Shown here piece by piece: positions 25,316-40,753 of a DNA stretch of 64,000 nucleotides; the first letter of the stretch is position 1, and each line of letters begins with the position of its first letter. This DNA comes from Cardiocondyla obscurior (lineage: Eukaryota; Arthropoda; Insecta; Hymenoptera; Formicidae), in the NCBI RefSeq assembly GCF_019399895.1, contig NC_091874.1, positions 3,722,501 through 3,786,500 of the forward strand, read 5' to 3'. Below the pieces are notes generated by a model, which searched no databases, had not been told where the DNA came from, and saw only the letters and a list, made by a program, of their open reading frames with translations. Made by a program: the position numbers and the translations under genes.

Positions 25316-28300
25316 ACTAATGAAATTTTCATAGGGTCGAAATATCGATGCGTCGACCCGAATGAGTTGTATCGGTCTATCAATCATCCATTCGAATGCG
25401 TCATATACGATACAGGTTGTATCAGAAGTCGCACTTTTTCTCGAGCGCGAATACTTGAAATGATTTTCCAGACGATTTTATTTCTTCTCGTAAATTATTT
25501 CTATTAAATCATCAATTTTTAACGTTAGGTCTTGGCAATCTAAATCTTAAATTAATATCTATTAATATAAAATTTGTTCAAAATTAATTAAAATGTATTG
25601 TATTAATATATGTACATACTTTCGAGTCTTTTTAACTACATTCTTAATATACTCACTTAACTTGGTTTATTTTTTATATTTTAGTTAAAGATAAATTATT
25701 CTTATGTCAATCAAAAGATCCACTACTTGCTTGTGATAAAAATTGAACACCCTGTACGCAGTATATACGTATCATTCGCCACCCCCTGCGACGCCCACCT
25801 CAATCCGATCATGCACGCGCATTATAGAATATAATTGACATCCATCCGCCCTATAAACGAGTGTGTCCAGTCACTGTCAGTCGTCGAAGTCGATGGTGTT
25901 GATTTTTTCGGGCCGTCGAACCGTACGTCGCCCGTCTGTTTGCCTTGCAAAAATAAAAGGAACGTAAAAAGGTAGCTGTAGACGCTGAAGAAGATTGCAC
26001 GATAATGAAAACGCGATGTAAATGTCGGTTGTAAGAGCTACGTCAATAGTTTGAAAAATATTTGCAACATTACATAAGATATCTTAACCAAATATATGCT
26101 TGCCACGGTTTCGTTAATCCATTTTGCTTGCTCACTTTGTATTAAAAAAAATGCATTGAATAATACAATTAAAATAATTTAAATAAAAAAAATAAAAAAA
26201 GATAAAATTAAAAAGTTGTGAATTTAGATTGTAGGATATCATGAAATTTCATTAACAGCAACAATCTTTTTCGGGCCGATTAATTATAATTATCGATGTT
26301 TTTCTTAATCGCGCAACATAATCAAATAATCGATCATGCATACTGGAAATCGAGCGTTTCCCGCAGATACAATCTCGCGATCTGCACCGAGACGTTAATC
26401 TCGCCGACAGGAGAGTTTTATCGCCCGCAACCCCCGAGTGACACGGGGTTCGTCGTAAAAATCTCAGATGCCCCCTGGGCAGGTAAACGCGTCAGGGCGA
26501 AGCAGTAAACGTTAATCCTGTGTGTGCGTGTACACGACACACGTACACAAGAATGTAACTATGCAGGCACATGCACAGACAACCTCGGTTATTACTCCGT
26601 AAATGATAGTCGCCTGGCGAACAACGGTAGGGGAATGTACCTTAGGCGAGCATCGGTTAATGGGCTTCGACTCGTGTGAGTGAGCCTCCTGTTACACCAA
26701 CACGTCGTTGACAGGCTTGTAAACCCATAAAGAAATTTGATAATAAATAGAGAACCCTAGTGTCGCCTGCTCGAGCGCGTTTTTATCAGCCAGCTACGCG
26801 CGAACTGGAAAAATTATCTTCACGGGTGGGCGCGAGTGTGCGTGTAGTTGCTTGAATTTATAATGTTCAAGGTTATAAAAGAAATAAAAAAAAAGAAAAA
26901 AATAAAGAGGGAATGAAAAAACCGCGTCTGGCTGATTCCGCATTGCGTGTATCTGTGCGTATGATATCTTCGCTCACATATCTGTGTGTGATGCTTTAGA
27001 GAGAGAGAGAGATAAATAGACGATAGGTAGAAGAATAAAATGAGAAGCGTGCGATATATGTGGCACATATTTGACGAGAAAACTAAACAAAATCACATCC
27101 ACGTGGCCAGGAATACGATTTTATGATCGCGAGCTGATTTCATGGGAGGATGAAAGGCGCGTGCTCTCTTCTCACGCGTGGCTAAAGTAAATAAACCGTT
27201 CGTTAAACTCGGTTACACGTGCTGTCGCGTAAATATGACGGCGTTTCGTTCGATGAAGTTCATTGCCTTGTCTATTACTGGACACCACTTGTAATTGTGT
27301 AACGCCGATCGCGCTAGATAAAGCATCGAAAAACAGGCAGTAGCAAATACATTACGAAGGGAGTACAAGTTACCCAGCAAGTGCTCCCCGGGGAAGCAAA
27401 CAGTCGAACGAGATTTCCGATATCGACATTAACGGATTCTGGAAGTATCTTGGAAGGATTAGAGCTGGTCGAACCGCTGTTAATCGATAACGAGCAACGT
27501 CTATCGCGACGTTTCCCTCGGTGATAAACCCTTCGAGCAGCTAAGCGAAGCGTTTAAATTACATTCGCGGCGACGTGCACGAAGAAATCACAGAATTTAA
27601 GCTGGTGTATCTACAAGCGATCGACAAGATTATAAAGAATTACATCACCTAAAGGAGAAAGAAAATCCCGGGGATAAACGTAAAAAAAGTTTTTTTTTTA
27701 TAATTAATAAAATTTCAAGTAAATGCCTAATTAATTTCCGTAGTCGGAATGGTAGTATAATAAATCGATTGATTTCTGTGATAGACAAATGAAGACAGGT
27801 AAATGAAGACTGCGAGATTAGCAAAAGCTTGGCAGCGTATCGACAAGCGGACAGCTATCGAGTGTACCTCAATAATGAACACTTAACACGCGCCTTGGTA
27901 CCCGGGCAAAGCGCTTAAAGCGCGTTAACACGATCCACAAGTGATTGATCGCAGCGTAGCGAGCGCGATGGACCTAGAGAAAGGATAGGCTAGCATTCAA
28001 GAGAGATAGAAGGAAGATATCATGCCACGGGCACGCGTTAATCGCTTTTCCGGTGTAATACTCTCGTTTATATTAGACAAAAATAAGGACTTTGCCGCAA
28101 CAAGCGTTGCAGATAATATAATGGTATTATGATAATATATATACACACATACAGATTTTCGCAAATCGTAAATTAACTCTTAATAAAGAAATCGGTGCAG
28201 AGTTCAAACGGATGCCCGATCAAAATTACTAATTATTGATTTGACTGAGTATTGAATATATTATGAGGGAAGATCGATGGATGAGATAGCGGTAGTATAA

Positions 28301-31300
28301 CGATGAATAAGATATTCCGATCTTTGAGATAAATTACGTGACTCTCTATTTACGTATCGTTAATCACTGGCGTAAAATATTAACGACAGGAAGAAAATAT
28401 CAAAGTAGGAAAGCGTCTTAATATTGCAAATGACATGGTATATTAACGTCGGAATCCAGGGCTCCGTTGAGCAATATATATTCTATAAAATGCGGTTGAT
28501 AGAAAATATCGCGTTCCAGATTCTCGTGGACGAAAGTCGAGCTTGGGTTCGAGCACGTGTACGCGCAGGCTGTTTCTTCACTCGATTCGAGCTCGTTCCG
28601 TCAAGTTAGGAAAAGATACATCGGATTATACGGCCCGCACGACCAGTCCGAGAAAACAAAACACCTGACGCTAATACGATTATGCATTCTGGTCTTATAG
28701 ATTCCAACGTGCCGTCCCCTTGGACGGTGAGGGACGCGCTCGGGCCGTGAAACACCCTGTACACATCGCGCGTATTCCACGTGCGCGTACTATCGATAAC
28801 GCCCGGATTCTAACGGAACGCTCAATAACGCGCATATCGAATCCATAAGTTATTAAGGCTTCGTGTGCGTTCGCCACTGGCTGGCTACAGCTACACTACC
28901 GTCATGCGGGTGGCTTCGAGGATCGGTTACAATAGCAAGCTTACTTCTCCCTCGCTTTCTCCACCGTGTTCTATCTCCGTTTCTCCTTGGTCGCGCGCCG
29001 CCTCGTAGCTATCGGTGAAATGGAATTACCTATATCCTGCGGCCCGGCCGGCCATTCGACTTGCGTATTAAAAGAACCCTCACGTGGACCACGACGAGAT
29101 AGCACGGCGCTATTCATTTCGCTCTGCTCGACGCTCACGGCTCTTTTTTCCACTCCGTTCTTCCTGCTCTTTCCACCCTCTTCACGTGACGAATTTCCAT
29201 GGAAAAATCTGCGCGACCGTTATAAGCATCATTGTTCCTAACTCGCAATTTTCATTATGCACATCGTACATACGCTCATACAGAAGATAACTTGTATCCG
29301 AAAATATATTTTACAACTGTTTAAGCATGTTAAATATTGCAAAAATTTTTTTTATCGTCAATACTCATCGATTATCGGCTTTTCGGGGCAGATGGTATTG
29401 CCGAATTAAAATTTTGCTTGTCGATGCATGAATATTGATCATTATTTATGCAATAGTGATTAACTATTGCAGTGTGACGTGAAAGTGAATAATCAAAGGA
29501 ACACACATGTACTTGCGATTAAATCGAAACAATGGGATTTGTTATATTTGCATGTCCGAAAATATTTTTTCGAAGCCACGTACAAACGCGACAATAATAG
29601 AACTGTGTAATTTTTCATTATCCTTTTTCTCTTTCCGCGATTGCAATAATGTACTATCAGCGGTACGTTATCTATTTTCGCGTTTGTAAATACCCGTCTG
29701 TTACGTGATAAGTTTGTAAAGAACAAGTTTTATGATAACTGCAAATTAAAAAAAAAAAGAAAAGAAATATATGATTATTACATGCATATATAATAATTAA
29801 AATTTTTATTACGTTTTTGTTGATGTAATCAAGTAAAATCAATATTGAAGTGCAGTAATCATGAATTCGCGATTGATAAAAATTGTAGCCATGCTGTAGT
29901 TCTATCGATATCTTTCGACTTAGACTCGCGAGACAACGCAATCACTTCCAATTTGAATAGATTAAGGCTCGTGCTATTGGCCAATCGGGAATAGCTTTTT
30001 TTAGCTTCTTTCGCTTTTTCTGGGCGAAACATTACTTGCCAGCGGAGATCTACGGAGGCCGATATGCCGTGACGATGCCCACGGGGCTAACTGGTTGAGC
30101 CATTAGAATATCTCAGCTTAATCTCGGCCGTCGAATGTTTACCTGAGTTCTATCAACCACTTCTCTCTTCTCGTCGAGCGTCTTACCCCTAGCTACTCTC
30201 TTTGACCTCGGACTCTTCAACGAAAGAGCTGCCGAGAACGAAGCGTGAAGAGTCCTCATCGAAGTGAAAACGGTCGCGGAACAAGCCTTTCAATCGCCGT
30301 CTTTCGATCGGCCGAGGGTTAAATAAGTGATTCTTACCAATTTTATTAGGCGGTTCTTTTGCCTTTGGTCGGGACTCCCTCGACCAAACCCCGAGGGGTA
30401 GTTGGTGGTTAAGGACCGTGGAAGGAAAAACCGACCAAGAATCAAAAGAAGCCGCACCGGGAGAAGCGGAAAAGAATGAGTCAGATAGAGAGCGAACAGA
30501 GAGGACGGCGGGGGATTGCTTGGATATTGATATCTACCCCGCTATTAAACTAATGAATTTAATCAGGCCGGATTGAAAATGCGATAGCTCGAGACGACTG
30601 CCAGGCCCCTCCCCGACGTTGGATCGTATTCTTTATCTCACTCCGAACGATCATTGGAGATTAGATTTTTAAATTGGGGACGATATAGGTACGATCGTTC
30701 GTTTCTTCTCTCTTTCTCTTCATCTTGCTTTTATACACTGACTTATCCCGCGCTACGTCTCCCTCTCTCATCCCACCGGCAACAACCATAGTTAGTACAG
30801 TTCTACGGGTGGCGGGTCTCACCGTGGAATTAGCATATCTCGGAAAGTGATCCCCCGGCCCTAATTGAATTATTCTTAAATTCCCATAAAATCGTGCGAA
30901 AATTACAGGGAGCGACACCGCGCGATGTAGCGCCGAGTATTCTCCGTTCCACCCTCCGCGGCGTCTCTCTTTCCTTCTCTGGCCGCCCTTCGCCGGAGGG
31001 CCGAACGAGCTTCGACGTAATATCGGACACGATTAATTTTCTGGGACGTTACGCCACTTCCGCTTACAGGCTCTACGACGCATTTCGAGCTACCTCAATT
31101 TGCGAATTGCCTCTCGTTTCGGTACTTCTGCCACCTTCATTTGCGCGATCTGCATTATTAAGATACAACAGTTTTCTGGTTTACAGTTATTATAAATGAT
31201 CGCTCGTGTGTGGCGATAAAAAATTTACGAGTGGAAATCAACGACAATTTCAAAACTACAAACGCGATTGTACATTTTACAAGATATTTTTATTTACGCG

Positions 31301-33684
31301 TTACGTTGAACACCGATTAAAGATTTTTACGCTGAGCGTCAAGCATATCGAGATATCTGAACCTTGTGCTCGATCTGTGAACTCATGACAACTCGAACTG
31401 AGACACTTAATTGGATAGGACCAATCAAAAGTACAAGAGATATACATCTCGGGCCGCATTCATCCACTTAAAACTAACTGCACGCCGGAGACCGTGAAAA
31501 TCTCGATTAGAAAAGGCGGAGTCGAGCGGGAGACAACGCACTCGGCGCGGGGTCCCTACGATAATTTTAATTTTAATTTCGATCGAATCTCTGACACACC
31601 CTCTGCCAAAGTCATCCCTCGCGAGGTTAAAGAGCCGATTAAAAAAAAAAAATTTGCGCGATTTGCACGGGGAAAATGTATCTCATCGTGTTTCTCACCC
31701 TGATTCTTTTTCTCCTTCTCCATTCAAACGATGTCGCTTAACTAGATTTGAAACCTTACTCTGAGAATTCGCCTAACGATATGCACGGATGCATTAGGAA
31801 GAGAAATTAATTTCGTTGGTAGTAAGATTAAGAGATTCAATTGGAAATGGAAGGTAGGGGAGAGCAACTGACACTCGCCGAGCTCTCTTATTTTGATTAC
31901 GTCGTCATTAGCTAGTTTTATCTCAACACAAAGCCCTATCTCGAATAAAGATTTTGAGGTGCAATATTTTAATGAAGATTTTAATTAATAAACAACTGCA
32001 CTCTTATATTTTATAAACTTCGTTTTTCATATCGCTTTAATAACATATTTACGTTTCTGTTCTCTCTACGCATTCCTTTAAATCTCTAGAATTGTTTTTA
32101 GTATTGCATTGTTAAAACAGTCCATTGGCAATCAATTTATTGAAATGTCCAATAATTAATGCAATGATAATATCCGTGCGATAGTCAAGTCTAGTCACGT
32201 GTAAATCCAATAATTACACGAATAAGAGATGGCGAATTGCGAAAGCTATCGACATCAGAACGCGCATACCTGAAGCAGAAAATCGCACGGATCGTTCAAT
32301 CGTTAATAATTGACTACTTGCGGGCATGCGTGCCTTCATCTAATTGCCTCATCCGCTTCGTCGAGCATCGCAGAGAATTTCTTCGGCGACACACAAATTG
32401 TCGATTGAATTGGTGATTGATAGTTCGCACGCTACGGAGGTAATTCTGGACGATTTCGTGGGACATTCTGCGATCGAATCGATAATTTCAATGCGAACAG
32501 GTATTCCAATATCGAGCAAAGATTCTCTTGTCAGCACGGCTAATCAACTAAGCGGCTCGCTTACATGTTTTATGCCTGAAATAAAATATTTTAACGGGAG
32601 ATTCGAAGCAGTATTATTTTATCGCGTGACGTTGTCGTCACATATATAATGAATATTGGAGAATACTGCCACTAATTATTACTACGGTTGTTGTAATATT
32701 ATTGATTACGTTGAATTGAAAGTCTAAAAATATGTAAGCCGTTCTAGATCTATTCTGTTTATACGTGGTAACGATCACCACGGGCGCCTTCATGTCAGTA
32801 CGTTGTCGTAACGATGTTTTATAGATTTTTTGCGATGCATATATGACGTGGCGATCGTATGAGCGCTTATGTTTATTTCAAATGGCTGCTTGCTTATAGC
32901 TGCCTATCAGGGCAAACTTTAATACCCTTGCTAATCGATAGTTGTATCACATTACTTGGTCGCATTCTACGTGCGTGTAATAAAAGCTTCGAAATCGATA
33001 GACATATGTGTATCGCACGTTAGAAATATTTACGCTAATGAAGAAATCGGAGTTTCACATCGCGAACTGACGATTTAAATCAGTGGACAATGATGCTGTG
33101 CAATCATTTGTATCCCGCGCGTTCTTGCTCATTTATGGCGAACGTCGATCTTTACAAAATCCATTTGCGTGTAAAATTTTCGATTGTCACTTATTATCCC
33201 CGTTGTTTCGCGCGTATCGGGCTTTCGAATTGACAGCCTTCAATTAAGCGACGGCCAATCGTAATGCAAATAGCGCCAGGAAAATTTGCCAGATCGTATG
33301 AGGAAATACATTACACGAGGTTGTCACGAAAAAGTCAGATGCAGAAACGTCACCGGTTCATTCGTCATTGTCTTGCGCGCGGTATTTACAGCGGCGCTGA
33401 AAATATAAACGTGAAGAAACTCCACCCGCGTACTTGAGCTTAAATTGTAATTAGCCAGAAGAGCACGCGCCCGCCTCTTCTCGTGGAGATATATCCTTAA
33501 TATAACAAAGTAGGGTACGTTATATGAATAACGCGCAATTATAGAATAAAAAAAAATAACCAGGCGAGATCGCGAGACGTAATCGGCCGGCGGCGATGAT
33601 GCCGCGTAATATTGGCCGCGTGAAAGCGAGCGAAAATTAATTCGAATCGTCTATTTGCGGTGATCAATAGGAACATTCTTACAC

Positions 33685-33840
33685 GGCACGTGTACGCGCT
33701 CACCTCACGTTTAAACGTGCGCTTTTACGCGTGCAACGGTCCATAAGTTCCGGTGCACGTGCTCTCGAGACGTTTACGTGACGTGTGCGAGCGCGACGCG
33801 TACATCGCTCTTACGTCGGACGTCTATCTGACGTATGACG
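33685..33840. promoter_or_regulatory. Cluster of ten ACGT cores
   Basis: Ten ACGT tetramers occur in about 150 bp, including CACGTG-type E-box cores (GCACGTGC), CRE-like TGACGTAT and TTACGTGACGTG, and the 14-bp palindrome CACGTTTAAACGTG at 33706-33719. The density is well above the surrounding intron. Possible bHLH/bZIP regulatory module; inference only. Confidence 0.35.
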
Positions 33841-36800
33841 ACTCCGATTTATTCCCAAGCCATCGTTTAATTCCCTGCTAATGTCAATTTTCACAAAGTT
33901 CATTACGCCCGGTTAAGAGCCCGACAGTTCTTCTTCGCGATAATCGAAGGCAGTTGGAATTTCTGTCTAATTATCGATAGTCGAGAGATCTCTTCCTGTA
34001 GCGTGTGATAAAATGATTATAATCGTTATATTCCGGTACCGCGGTATCGGCACTTGATCATCGTCTACGCTGGATGGCCGGGAAACGAACAATCTTAATA
34101 ATTGGATCAGCAATGTATTATTCATCGGATTATATTTATGCGATCTTAATTTTAACCCGGCCGTTATCACATCGAGCGCGATATGTATAAGTACAATTTC
34201 TAATGATGCAAGATACCTTTTCCTGCTCGTAGCAGTCGATTAATTGCTTCCTCGCATGGACTCACTTTTACTGACGCACAGAGCGGTAACACAATTAGTG
34301 GACGTTCGAAAGTTTAACGCGTATGAATGTGGGTTCTCTCCTTTTGACGACCGCGAAGGAAACCAAATTAATTTCGCACGAGCGATCGACCCGAAGTGAT
34401 CGAACGCGGGGAGTGCGGCCAAGGGGCGCGATTTAAAAGTTTCTCTGTCAATCAACGGCAGCCGGGGTGTCTGCTGCGAATGGCTGGAAGGGTCGATGCG
34501 ATTGATCCGGGGCTATCGAGAGAAAGGGTGGTAAGCAGAAGAGTGGATGGGACAACGGATTGTGCGAACAGGGCGCTGGTGGAAGGAGAAAGCCTTTCGG
34601 CTCTAATTGCCGTAATTAAATTCGAGAACTTACCCGATCCTCCACCGACCAAGATCTTACTCCGGATTTCAAATCGTTTCTGGGCTTACTCTCAGTATTG
34701 CCACGCGCCCAAGCGGATTATTTCCAGGCACTTTGGGGAGCTGTGTCGTCGCGCGATTGTTTTTCAAAAAAAAAAAAAAATCGCACACATTTACCCGAGG
34801 AGCTCGCGATTTCAATTAATATCTCTCAATTTCGCGGGCGATCTTCTTTCGCATTTTAACTACACGAATGCGACAACAGTTCTTTTATCATAACTTCCAC
34901 ATTTTTCATTGTTACATCTTGAATTCTTAATAAAAATAATGGCAAATACTTTTATAATGCATCAGATGCAAATTAATGGCGAATATTTTTCACACAGTGT
35001 CACAAATAAGCCAAGTGCACAGTTATCGTTGCGCGTATTGTTTTTGCACTTGTTTTCTCATTCGCGTTTCCGTAACTACGAGTTAATTTCTTGATCGGTC
35101 GAAAATATGTTATGAGAACGTTGCGTGTACGCAGTCGAATTTCAAATGAATATGATCGAGCCAAGGGTCACGGTTTAGAGACTGTATCGTTACTGGACCT
35201 TTCCATCCTTAATACGTACATCAAAGAACACAGTAACTTATTTTATTGGATCAAACGTTGACGCATGATTAGCCGAAATGTATAAACTTCTTTATTTCTC
35301 TATCGATAACCTCAGCTTCCCGCAACAAGCTCAATATCCAATGGCGCCGAATTTATACTTCCATATCGATAAGAAGTTAATACTGTGAAATAACTTCCGT
35401 ATCGTAATATTATTTATGTAACTATTCAATGATAAGCACCGACGCGTTAATTAAAAATTTATAACGACGGTATAACGCACTGTTCGTTTTAAGTTTATTT
35501 TCTAGAAATTAAATTTATTATTTAATATTAAAATAATGTTTTATTAATTTTTTGCAATAAAATAAAATATTGTAAAAAGATAATTACATATTAAAAATAA
35601 TAAGTAAAGTCTAGTAACAAAAATAATTAATTCGTGCGCGTCACATTATTGTTTGTCGCGAGCGCGGTATTTAGAGCCGTAATCATGTAGCAGCAAATGA
35701 TTTTCGAAACAGTCACCACTGTACTTCGGAAAGGTTGCAGGTCATTTATTGCCCTCGTTCAAAAAGATACCCACACTATTACGCGCCATCCGTTGTACAC
35801 GATTCTATCGTATCTCTTTCAGTTCAGGCCGATAAAGATTTCTTCGGGCTCTATCAGTGCGCACGAACATAAAGTAGTATGCGTCTCAATACCTAACCAG
35901 CGGCAAGTTATCGATCTATTCAAATATTTTGTATGGATGAGGCAATTATTGAATTATATAACTCGCAAATTATTGCTTAATACTCTATAAATTCAGACAT
36001 TTGAGAAGATGTTGCAAGCAATGTTATATTTACGACTTGTCCAAGTTTATCGTTTATCATTTACCGAACTTGCGTCAATGTCTATTACAAAGGAAATCCT
36101 TCGAATAGTCGTGGACGCGAATACTTAATGAGAGACGTTGGAGAGGGTTGTGCGAGCCTTGTCAGTTGGACGCAGCCCGGAGGCGGCAGGCGATAAGCAT
36201 TACAATCGCAGGATGGGTGATCATTGGCCACCTTTGTGCCACTCTGCAGTCAGATCGAATTACGATCAGTGATCTCTAGGATAGGAGATACTGGTGGTGG
36301 CAGCAACGAAGGGATTTCCAGAGGACCAACGACGCAGATTGACCCTAAGCAAATGACAAAGCGTGGATGCATGCCAGGGAGCAGGGAAAGAGAATCAGGA
36401 AATCCGGTTAGAACGTATAAGAAAGGAAGAGAGAGAGAAAGAGGGAGAGAAAGAAAGAGAGAAAGGATGAGTTTTCGAGACCGCAAGGGAAATACATGGA
36501 TAAAGAGAGGAGAAAATGAGGGAGAGAAGGACATTTTAGAAGGGGCGGTATTCTAATGGGGGGAAGAGAAGGATAAGATTAGAGAGCAACTTTCTATAGT
36601 AATCTGTATGCTTTTCCAAATAGCTCACAAAAATCTTTCGGAGTTTAAATCAATTTATACAAAACAACGATTATAGTTAATAACGATATATTTTCCATTT
36701 ACATCCTGCCGCGATTGCAGCTAAACGGGCAGATAAAAAAAAAAGGTCGATAAAAGAGATATCATTGTCTAAACGTTACTCCGACGTATCCCGACGCGGC

Positions 36801-38998
36801 TAATAGATTTCTTGAGGATTGTATTTTCGTGTGCGTTGGCATTGCCACTTCTTGTCATCAGAATTAACCCATTAACGCCCACCGTCGACTTCGGACTGCC
36901 AAGAGTAATTGACTCCGCCATAGATATTTGGATGGCTGCGCGGTACCCAACATTTGTCAAACAAGCTGAAAGTTTTGCTTCAACAAGTACCTTTGGAAAG
37001 GACAGAGAAATATTGCGACACGTCGCGTACATTTTCGCGAAATATGAGCGGCGCAAAGCGGCCGTTTGAAACGACGAGTCGGAGAATAATCAACGCGAAA
37101 TGACGTAAAAGAAATCCCGCGCGTGGCGCAGAGCGAGCGACACAAGAGCGAATATATCGCGTTATAATTGGCACGCTACTACGTCAAAATGTATCTTTGC
37201 GACCCTTTGTTTCCCGCGTCCGCGTAATTTCTTTTCATTACCGATTTTATTGCGTTTTTTTTCGAAATTGTTCGCACGGTAAAATTCGTCTTGGCGGAGT
37301 ACGATTTAACGGAGACGATATACTCAGAAGGAACGTAAAAAATAAGTTTCGAGTTCTACAGAGATCGGGATGCAAAAACGAAGTAACACGTGCTATCGCA
37401 GTACTGGCAATTGCGTCGGAAGAAAGCCGGTGATAATAAAAGGCAGCAATATTTAAATAAGATGGACGTTCAAACGAGACTGTCTTGCAGTATAATTTAA
37501 CGTGTCATATCGTAATCACATTCTTGAATACGGTATTCTGTCACAATGCTGAGAGGAGGGAATTTAATTAACAATAACGCGAGTGATACAAATTGCGATG
37601 CAGAAAAGCGACTACAAATTGCACTCTCGCAAGGTGGAACAAACAGACGGAAGCGCAGCGTTGTATTTACACTTACGGCATTAAAAAATCTCCACGTTTG
37701 TGTCGCAAAGTAACGAACGGAAAGCGTGAGAATAACAAGCACGCGAGCAAGAGAGCGAATGGCAGTAGGGAGAATAAATGGTAGAAACTGGCGGGAAAGA
37801 GAAGCGGGGGAGGGTAAGAGAACGAAAGAGAAAGGACGGGGCGCCGGAGGGAAAGAGGTAGACAGAAAGGTAACAGCCGTCAAAAGTTGCCGAACTAATA
37901 GGACGATTTTCAGCGCGGAGCGTTTAATTAAATTAATTATATGCGCACCTCGCCCGTAATATAAATTGTGAGCAAGCGTCGAGGATGAACGCGAAGGGGG
38001 TGAGTATCGGGAGGGTGGCAAGTTGCAGCGCCGGTGCGGACGGGGGAATGCCGTCGTGCTGCGATCGCCAACTTTGATAGTTACATTTCATCCATCTATC
38101 CCAGATACATTTCCCGCGGACTGCCGCGTGGCAAAGTTCGGAATCGGCTAACGGCACCGCCGGCGAAACGATTGCCGAGGTTGCACCATACTTCCAGGCC
38201 CGCGTCTACGTATACACGTGCACGTGAATATGCGTTCGCCCGATAAAAGTTAAGCTACCGACACTCAAGACAATGGCGCTACCGCGTCTGTAATCTCCAC
38301 GTGTTATCGCGCGCCGCGCTATATCCCGCGGCTCGGCCTCTCATGCAATTTATCCATTTAATGTCCGACACGCCGCAATCTATTTTCGCACGATGAAACT
38401 GAACTCTTTGATGCCCTCCGGGCCATCGAAAATTCATATTAGGATTAGGAACAGATAGCCGAATCGACATTTCTATCGCGAGAGGTCAGTCCTTTGTTGT
38501 GCCAAACCAGCGAAATCTAGATAAATTATGCGACAGAAATTTCAAATAGTACGTGCATATAGATTTTTAAAAGTAAGATTGTTCTCTTACAATCTTGCGT
38601 TATTATAATTATATAAATTTAAAACGTTAATGAATGCACAATGATAAGTATATTATAATTATTACATTTTAACAATTTGATTTTCGCTCATATTCGCGTC
38701 CATCACGATTACCACGAGTTACATCGAGGGTTATCAGTCTTCCCTTTGTCCATCGTTTCGGTCTCGAATCTACGTGCCTCCACGTCGATCTGAAAAGCTT
38801 TCGCGTTCAAGCGTCTGGCGTTCAAGCACGGAAAAGCGACAGACGGACGAAGGAGTCGCGGGCAAACCTCTACATGGACACGCGTACGTACACAGGCTTC
38901 GGGCACACGTGTAGATCAGAATGGGTAGATGCTCGCCTCCCGTATCTGCGTCCTCCCCACGATTTCTACATCTCCGCGGATAAAGCGGTAAGCGGACT

Positions 38999-39032
38999 CG
39001 CACATATACGCGCGCGCGTGTATGTACACGCA
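38999..39032. repeat. 34-nt perfect purine-pyrimidine alternation (Z-DNA-prone)
   Basis: An unbroken alternating tract including TACGCGCGCGCGTGTATG, flanked by CpG-rich sequence. Confidence 0.7.
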
Positions 39033-40013
39033 CCTGCACACCCTCGAAAACAGAAGCAGAAGGGTAAAAAGCGAACTTTCCAGGCGGATGGCGATTCTTG
39101 CGAGCCAGACGGTAAATACATTTTTAAATAAGAGTTTTTTGCCCCGGCCACCCCGCGCCCTCCGCGCCCCGTCCCCCTTCTTTTCCCCGCTCTTCCGCTC
39201 GGATTTCGTCCCCGTATCGGGAATTATCCTTTGGTTTGTGCATTATCCTTCGGATCGCGGGTGGGGTAGCATCAAAAGGCATTCACGGACCGACCTGAGC
39301 TACCTCCACCTTCTCTACCTTCTGGCTCGAATCCTACGAACCCAGCGAACCCTCACCCTTTCGTCTGACTTGCGGGCGGGCATCACTACTTAATGCCGAC
39401 GTAACTGTTTGGCGTATCCGCGTCGCGATTTTGCGTGTATTCTTATCCGCGATGTACGTTATACGTTCAACGATTCCGCCTAGAGTTCGTCGCCGCGATT
39501 GGCATATATCCGTACATCGACTTAAAAAGAGTTACAAATTTAATCGTGGGTCTATTTCCACCGCTCTTAAAAAATCGGCGAGATCAAGTCTCGCTTGATC
39601 CGCTCTGCATTGCACGTGCTCGAGCATGCAACATTCAGCATCTGAGATCCGAGTTCGCGTTGACGCCTCGTCGCGTCTTCCGTCCCGGTTTTTTGCTCGG
39701 CTTGTTTCCTCGCCTTTTTTTTTCATCCCACCGCGTCCTCATCGCTCGAGTTCAATTGTGATTGATCACCGTCGGTGATTGAGGATTCGAAATGAAAGCC
39801 TCGCGGTACAGCGGCAAAGACAAAAAGACGACAAAAAGACCGTCGCTCCCCTTCTTCCGGAATCAAACCACTCTCTCCCCTCCTTCGGGGCCACCCGCAC
39901 TCTTTCCCCGCTGCCGATCTCTCTTAACTCCGCGCCTCTTACCCCCGACCCCGACCGCGAACGGAACGAATAATGGAGTAAAATTTATACGACTCCATAT
40001 CGGTACGATAAAA

Positions 40014-40035
40014 AGACAGACAGACAGACAGACAG
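40014..40035. repeat. (AGAC)n tetranucleotide microsatellite
   Basis: Five and a half AGAC units, followed by degenerate GAGC/GGGC/AGGC tetramers to about 40065, which suggests successive expansions. Confidence 0.8.
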
Positions 40036-40753
40036 CCGAGCGAGCGGGCGGGCAGGCAGTGAGGCAGCACAAAGGAAGGATTAATTTTAAATATCATATA
40101 CTTGTGTGCCGACGTAAAAGCGAAGGTGGAGCCGAGAGGGCTCCATCACTGAAAACGAACGACTGATAAGTTATGTCCTCATTGAGGCTCAATACAATCT
40201 GGCTTTACGGAGGGGAAGCTACGTATATGGAGCCACATCTCTTTCGCATAAAGAAAGACGCGGAAGGATCAAGCAATTTAGACTACAAAAAAAAATTTAG
40301 ACTGAAAAAAGACAAAAGAATTTCCAATGATAATCCGTGATACTGATACTTTTGCCTGCAGTTCGTTTTTATATCCATTAACCGCTTCCGATTCCACTTG
40401 CAATTCTATAGCGAATGTAGTTTTTATTAATACTAAACATTACAGAGCACGCGTTTTTTATTCTCGCCTGTTCTACGTCAAAGAAAGTTTTACATTTAAT
40501 AATTTTTGGCAACGAACTATGGATATACGTGCCGTACGTATCTTATTTGATACTTTAACCATCTCCCGTTTTTTTAAATTTAATTTAAATATACATTTAA
40601 ACATTAATTTAGTTCTTTATGATAATTACGAAAACTACGAACGATTTATTTAATCGACGAATACCACGATGTATCTCTTTACAGATTCATGATACAGTAA
40701 AGTTAATATTTGATTAATCATCGATATGATATAGATGTATAATATATTAATTG

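Larger units (their letters stand above)
25320..40700. other. Intronic stretch, no gene seen
   Basis: Apart from the ACGT cluster, the Z-DNA-prone tract and microsatellites, this region shows ordinary AT-rich intron with CpG-rich islands (for example 38960-39250, 39790-39970). Open frames are short and unrecognised. Confidence 0.5.
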
